From an uncultured Comamonadaceae bacterium (GTDB lineage: Bacteria; Pseudomonadota; Gammaproteobacteria; Burkholderiales; Burkholderiaceae_C): a stretch of 10,529 bases of DNA. Location: assembly GCA_937893415.1 (NCBI GenBank), contig CALBWZ010000166.1, positions 1-10,529 of the forward strand, in the 5' to 3' direction. Positions 6,801-10,529 of this stretch are shown piece by piece. Numbering within the stretch: the first letter of the stretch is position 1; every line of letters starts with the position of its first letter. Both the position numbers and the translations under genes were made by a program. The notes under the pieces are model-generated. The model saw nothing but the letters and a program-made list of their open reading frames with translations, was not told where the DNA came from and did no database searches.

Positions 6801-7323
6801 ATTGGTGGCGGCTGCCGTGCTGTGCAGTTTGGTCAGCGCTGGTCTTGTGGCCCAGCCCTCACCAGAGTTTTCGCATGCGCAAGTGGTGCGCGTTCATGAT
6901 GGCGACTCTGTATGGCTGCAACCTTTGGGCGCTGTTGCCAAGCAGGCCAAAGCCAAATGGGTGGTCAGGATTTACGGCATTGACGCACCAGAAATCTGTC
7001 AAGACTTCGGTGTGCAAGCGCAAAATGCCTTGGCTGTTCGCTTGGCCGGCCAGCGCGTTGCAGTGACTTGGCGTGGCCAAGACAGCTATGGCCGTTGGCT
7101 GGCGTCATTGCGGGTATTGGGTACTGACGACATGCCCGATGTTGGCCAGTGGATGGTTGCCAAAGGCTATGCATGGTCATACCGTTTCAAAGGTGACCCT
7201 GGTCCGTACGCGCAAACGCAGCGCTTGGCTCAAGACCAACAGCGGGGCTTGTTTGCCAATTCTCTAGCGGTCAATCCACGTCGTTTTAGACGCAGTCACG
7301 GCGCTTGCCGCTGGGCACCGTGA
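6793..7323 (+). CDS. Exported thermonuclease-like (SNase family) protein
   Basis: A 176-residue protein of the staphylococcal nuclease family, which hydrolyses DNA and RNA with Ca2+. The N-terminus has a basic residue and a hydrophobic core (residues 2-20) typical of a signal peptide, with likely cleavage near 20-23, so it should act in the periplasm or outside. Residues aligned to the S. aureus active site are all present: D36 and D38 (VHDGDS), R59, D64 and E67 (RIYGIDAPE), and R101 (DSYGRWLA). The C-terminal KGYAWSY and RGLF segments are also typical. The start is a GTG at 6793 overlapping the DUF429 gene by 8 bases, with GAGGG inside that gene 11 bases before it, so translational coupling is likely. 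It converges on the moeB-like gene, with no evident terminator in the 60 bases between. Confidence 0.87.
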   Translation: MLKLVAAAVLCSLVSAGLVAQPSPEFSHAQVVRVHDGDSVWLQPLGAVAKQAKAKWVVRIYGIDAPEICQDFGVQAQNALAVRLAGQRVAVTWRGQDSYGRWLASLRVLGTDDMPDVGQWMVAKGYAWSYRFKGDPGPYAQTQRLAQDQQRGLFANSLAVNPRRFRRSHGACRWAP

Positions 7324-7383
7324 TATGGGCGTTGAGTGCAACGTTGACGTGCAAGTGCCATGACAAGTGCCTGCGCAGCTTCC

Positions 7384-8130
7384 TTACGTGTCGCCGCACA
7401 CACTGCAGCCAACTCGCTTAGCAACGCGCATACGTTCTACCTGCGTGCCTTGCGCCTGAACCAGCAGCAGTTGCCCACGCATCTGGCTGGTGCCCAACAG
7501 CACCTGCAAGGTTTCACTGGCTTGCATGGCGCCGACTATGCCAACCAAGGGCGCGAAAACCCCCATGCTTGCGCAGCTTGCCTCGCTTGGTGGTTGGTCC
7601 GGGGGAAAGATGCAGGCGTAACAGGGGCTGGTTGTTTGGCGTGTGTCAAAGACAGCGAGTTGTCCTGCCATTTGCAAGGCTGAGCCGCTGATGAGTGGGC
7701 GGGCGTGTTGCACGCAGGCAGCGTTGAGTTGGTGGCGTGTGGCGAAGTTGTCTGAGCAATCTACTACAGCATCAAATTCGCCTACATGGGCAGCCAGCCA
7801 ATCAGCATCCGCACGCTGGTGCAAGGCTTGTATGTTGCAGTCAGGGTTGATGGCTTGAAGCGCGGTCTGGGCAGAAGCAACTTTTGGCAAGCCTATGCGT
7901 GCAGTGGTGTGGGCAATTTGCCTTTGTAAGTTGGACAAATCCACCACATCGTCGTCTATGAGCGTGAGGTGCCCAACACCCGAACTGGCCAAGTACAGCG
8001 ATGCGGCACTGCCCAAGCCGCCAACACCAACCACCAGCACGCGACTGGCCAGCAAGGTGATTTGGCCTGCCACGTCAACGTGGTCAAGCAGCAGGTGCCT
8101 AGCGTAACGGCTGAGTTGCTGGTCGTTCAT
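7384..8130 (-). CDS. moeB: HesA/MoeB/ThiF family adenylyltransferase
   Basis: A 248-residue E1-like enzyme that uses ATP to adenylate the C-terminal glycine of a small ubiquitin-like sulfur carrier, MoaD in molybdopterin synthesis or ThiS in thiamine synthesis. Seen in order: the nucleotide loop GVGGLG (35-40), DDDVVDLSNLQRQ (59-71) with the conserved N67, R70 and Q71, K83, D127 in DCSDN, and zinc cysteines C170, C173 (CYAC), C242 and C245 (CSVC). C186 lies at the position of the ThiF active cysteine. No rhodanese domain follows, unlike MOCS3-type proteins. MoeB and ThiF cannot be separated reliably by eye, and no carrier gene is in the window. It is the third gene of a probable gpmA-ctpA-moeB minus-strand unit, 65 bases after ctpA. 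Confidence 0.82.
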   Translation of the reverse strand: MNDQQLSRYARHLLLDHVDVAGQITLLASRVLVVGVGGLGSAASLYLASSGVGHLTLIDDDVVDLSNLQRQIAHTTARIGLPKVASAQTALQAINPDCNIQALHQRADADWLAAHVGEFDAVVDCSDNFATRHQLNAACVQHARPLISGSALQMAGQLAVFDTRQTTSPCYACIFPPDQPPSEASCASMGVFAPLVGIVGAMQASETLQVLLGTSQMRGQLLLVQAQGTQVERMRVAKRVGCSVCGDT

Positions 8131-8195
8131 AAGACAAGGGCTTTCAATCGTTACGACACGCTCAAAAACGCTGTGTGGTCTTGCTTGTTATCGGC

Positions 8196-9641
8196 TTATT
8201 CTTTGGTGTCAGCTTCGCGTGCTTTGAGCGTTTTACTAACAGCAACAGGCTTGCCTTGCAGGTGGTTGAGTGCTTGATTTAGGCGGAAGTCTTTGTCGGT
8301 GCCGAACTCTGGCATCAAGCGCTGACCGGGGTTCTCGCGTTGTCGCTCCTCCAAACGAGCTTGCGCAGCCTCACGGGCCTTGTCGCGTGCAATGGCATCA
8401 GCAGGGTCTTCGGTGCCATTTTCTAAATGCTTGTTTAGGTCAGATTCTCGGGTGGACAAAGCGGCAAACAAGTTGCCTTCTGGCGTCTCGTCAACCAGCA
8501 CGTCAGGCACTATGCCTTTGGCTTGAATAGAGCGGCCATTGGGCGTGTAGTAGCGCGCTGTTGTGATTTTTAAGCCTGTGTCTGGACCCAATGCCCTCAC
8601 GGTTTGCACTGAGCCTTTACCAAATGTCTGGTTGCCCATGATGGTGGCGCGCTTGTAGTCTTGCAATGCACCGGCCACAATTTCGCTGGCCGAGGCAGAA
8701 CCTTCGTTGACAAGAACAACTATGGGAATTGTTTTGAACAATCCTTTTGTGCGCTCTTCAAGCTGGGCCAGCGGGTCAGTCCCGCTTCTGCGCCAGTAAT
8801 AGCGTTTATTGGCCTGAAAAACGTATCGACTTTCTTCCAGTTGGCCGTTGGTAGACACCACAGGCACATCAGCTGGCAGAAACACCGCCGAGACGGCTAC
8901 CGCGGCATCCAACAGACCACCAGGGTCATTGCGCAAGTCCAATACCAACCCTTGTAGTTGTGGCGAAGCAGCGGCCAGTTCTTCTAGTTTGGCGGCAAAG
9001 TCCTCGACTGTGCGGTCTTGAAACTGGCTGATACGAATCCAGCCATAGCCGTTGTCTAGTGTTTTGGCTTTTACGCTGCGCGTGATGATACGTGCGCGGG
9101 TGATGGTCACGCTAAACGAGCGGTTTTCTGCACGGCGCAATACTTGCAATCGCACGTCAGTGCCAGGCTCACCGCGCATGCGTTTAACCGCCTCGGTGAT
9201 AGACAAACCTTTCACCGGCATGGTGTCAATTTTGGTGATCAGGTCATTGGTCATCAAACCAGCAGCAGCAGCTGGCGAGTCTTCAATGGGGGAGACAACC
9301 TTGACCAAGCCGTCTTCCATGGTGATTTCAATGCCTACGCCAACGAATGCGCCAGACGTACCCTCACGGAATTCTTTCCAAGCCTTCTTGTCGTAGTAGG
9401 CAGAGTGCGGGTCAAGGTTGGTGACCATGCCAGAGATGGCATCAGTGATAAGTTTTTTCTCGTCGGTGGACTCAACATAATCACTTTTGATCATGCTGAA
9501 CACGGCGGCCAATTGTTGCAACTCTTCCAAGGGCAGTGGCGTCATGTTGTTGCGCGCAACAGCTTGCAACTGCATGGTGGTTAAAGCGCCAGCCAAAGCG
9601 CCCACGGCCATCCAACTGGCTATTTTGAGCTTATGCCCCAT
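8196..9641 (-). CDS. ctpA: S41 family C-terminal processing peptidase with PDZ domain
   Basis: A 481-residue periplasmic serine protease that cleaves proteins near their C-termini and is often involved in envelope or peptidoglycan-enzyme turnover. The N-terminus has a hydrophobic stretch at about residues 8-25 that acts as signal or membrane anchor. A helical segment (35-90) precedes the PDZ domain (about 97-180, with GVGIEI and SPAAAAGL). The S41 protease core follows. The catalytic pair is S317 in NEGSASASE and K342 in FGKGSVQ, 25 residues apart as in plant CtpA, with Q346 four residues after the lysine. The tail (about 400-445) is charged and probably coiled. The ATG at 9641 has CAGGA a few bases upstream. 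The gene follows gpmA by 72 bases, and TATAGT-like sequence in that gap might give it an extra promoter. Confidence 0.92.
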   Translation of the reverse strand: MGHKLKIASWMAVGALAGALTTMQLQAVARNNMTPLPLEELQQLAAVFSMIKSDYVESTDEKKLITDAISGMVTNLDPHSAYYDKKAWKEFREGTSGAFVGVGIEITMEDGLVKVVSPIEDSPAAAAGLMTNDLITKIDTMPVKGLSITEAVKRMRGEPGTDVRLQVLRRAENRSFSVTITRARIITRSVKAKTLDNGYGWIRISQFQDRTVEDFAAKLEELAAASPQLQGLVLDLRNDPGGLLDAAVAVSAVFLPADVPVVSTNGQLEESRYVFQANKRYYWRRSGTDPLAQLEERTKGLFKTIPIVVLVNEGSASASEIVAGALQDYKRATIMGNQTFGKGSVQTVRALGPDTGLKITTARYYTPNGRSIQAKGIVPDVLVDETPEGNLFAALSTRESDLNKHLENGTEDPADAIARDKAREAAQARLEERQRENPGQRLMPEFGTDKDFRLNQALNHLQGKPVAVSKTLKAREADTKE

Positions 9642-9713
9642 GGTCCTGTACCCTGTAAAAAATCATTTGCAAACTATACACTGGCCCAATCATGTGAGTA
9701 GGCAGGACGAATA

Positions 9714-10457
9714 TTAGACCTTGCCTTGGCTGGCAATGGCTGCGCTGGCTGCCAGTGCGGCAGACGCATCGCCCAAATAACGTTTCGAGATGGGTTTGAG
9801 GTCGCTGTCCAAGGTGTACACCAAAGGGATGCCGTTGGGAATGTTGACACCTACAATATCCCCATCAGAAATAGTGTCCAAGTGCTTGACCAAGGCCCGA
9901 ATGCTGTTGCCATGTGCAGCCACCACAATGCGCTTGCCCGCTCTGATAGCGGGTGCCATGGCGTTGTCCCAAAACGGCAACACCCGGGCGACAGTGTCTT
10001 TCAAGCACTCAGTTAGAGGCACGTCCTCGGGCTTGAGCCGCTTGTAGCGCGAGTCTGAACGCTCGCTGCGGGGGTCATCCGCCTCTAAGGTTGGTGGTGG
10101 CGTGTCAAAACTGCGCCGCCACACCAGCACTTGCTCTTCACCAAACTTTTTGGCAGTCTCTGACTTGTTCAGCCCCTGAAGAGCGCCGTAGTGGCGTTCA
10201 TTGAGACGCCATGAGTGCACAACAGGCAGCCACGTCCGGTCCATGGCGTCAAGACAGTGCCACAAAGTGTGGGTGGCACGCTTGAGCATGCTGGTGTAAG
10301 CTACATCAAAATCAAACCCTTCGCTACGCAGCAAGCGGCCCGCTTCTTTGGCTTGCGCAATACCCGTCTCTGTGAGCGGTACATCTGTCCAACCCGTGAA
10401 GCGGTTTTCTAGGTTCCAAGTCGATTCGCCATGTCGGATCAAGACCAATTGGTACAT
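9714..10457 (-). CDS. gpmA: 2,3-bisphosphoglycerate-dependent phosphoglycerate mutase
   Basis: Interconverts 3- and 2-phosphoglycerate in glycolysis and gluconeogenesis, in the cytoplasm, through a phosphohistidine. The 247-residue length is standard for the cofactor-dependent enzyme. The catalytic RHGEST motif with H9 is at the N-terminus, [14 protein letters not shown] carries the catalytic acid and substrate loop, and [10 protein letters not shown] holds the second histidine. The start is taken at the ATG at 10457 ([10 protein letters not shown]), with AAAGAG about six bases upstream. The frame stays open a further 19 codons to 10514, but that stretch is not family-like and contains the probable promoter. 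ctpA and the moeB-like gene follow on the same strand. Confidence 0.95.
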   Translation of the reverse strand: MYQLVLIRHGESTWNLENRFTGWTDVPLTETGIAQAKEAGRLLRSEGFDFDVAYTSMLKRATHTLWHCLDAMDRTWLPVVHSWRLNERHYGALQGLNKSETAKKFGEEQVLVWRRSFDTPPPTLEADDPRSERSDSRYKRLKPEDVPLTECLKDTVARVLPFWDNAMAPAIRAGKRIVVAAHGNSIRALVKHLDTISDGDIVGVNIPNGIPLVYTLDSDLKPISKRYLGDASAALAASAAIASQGKV

Positions 10458-10485
10458 ATCTATCTCTTTAAAAGTGAAAAAGGAG

Positions 10486-10514
10486 TCTGTAAGAAGGCTT
10501 TTTTGCCTAGTCAA
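10486..10514 (-). promoter_or_regulatory. Candidate promoter of gpmA
   Basis: On the minus strand TTGACT (10514-10509) is followed after 17 bases by TACAGA (10491-10486). The -35 is strong and the -10 weak. Transcription would start near 10479, about 22 bases before the gpmA ATG. A small AGGC/GCCT inverted repeat around six T residues falls in the spacer. Confidence 0.4.
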
Positions 10515-10529
10515 CCCTGTTAGTTGGGA

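Noticed and set aside
7352..7371. Direct repeat CAAGTGCC at 7352-7359 and 7364-7371 between the SNase and moeB-like genes
   Set aside because: Two 8-base copies only, with no further units, no hairpin and no T-run; not enough for a terminator or an array.
8661..9584. Open frames on the plus strand opposite ctpA
   Set aside because: They lie wholly within a clearly coding S41 peptidase gene and show no recognisable protein family.
10495..10508. AGGC-TTTTTT-GCCT as an intrinsic terminator
   Set aside because: The stem is only four base pairs, the T residues lie in the loop instead of after the stem, and it sits in a promoter spacer.
10458..10514. N-terminal extension of gpmA by 19 codons
   Set aside because: The family begins at [10 protein letters not shown]; the extra codons cover the promoter-like region and have no family similarity.

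Overview
The window looks like ordinary chromosome from a betaproteobacterium of the order Burkholderiales, probably a Comamonadaceae-like freshwater organism. The basis is protein character, moderate GC, and the minus-strand block gpmA, S41 peptidase, MoeB/ThiF-like protein, an order I recall as common in that group. No database search was possible, so the taxon is an inference. There are no tRNA, rRNA, insertion sequence, CRISPR or phage signals.

Layout. (1) The left edge cuts a plus-strand rubredoxin-reductase-like flavoprotein. Its C-terminus is short, and a C-terminal remnant seems to lie in another frame past the stop. (2) A minus-strand Bcr/CflA-type drug exporter converges on it. (3) Divergent from the exporter, a plus-strand run encodes a Nudix hydrolase of the dihydroneopterin triphosphate diphosphatase type (NudB), an endonuclease/exonuclease/phosphatase-fold protein like E. 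coli YbhP, and a ClsB-like cardiolipin synthase. The last two overlap by 4 bases, and the pair matches the E. coli ybhP-clsB neighbourhood. (4) After a 172-base gap with a good promoter and an inverted repeat, a second plus-strand run encodes GTP cyclohydrolase I (FolE), a stand-alone BLUF blue-light photoreceptor, a DUF429 protein and an exported staphylococcal-nuclease-like protein. All are spaced tightly enough for one operon. (5) Converging on that run, the minus strand carries gpmA, ctpA and a moeB/thiF-family gene in transcription order.

How the genes work together. FolE makes 7,8-dihydroneopterin triphosphate from GTP, and NudB removes pyrophosphate from it, so two consecutive early folate steps lie about 2.2 kb apart on one strand. 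YbhP and ClsB suggest a membrane phospholipid unit. The most interesting feature is the BLUF photoreceptor directly behind folE, with a perfect Shine-Dalgarno sequence and followed by two nuclease-fold genes. This may be a light-linked pterin or nuclease operon, but no function for the association can be proved from sequence. The rest is housekeeping or common accessory content.
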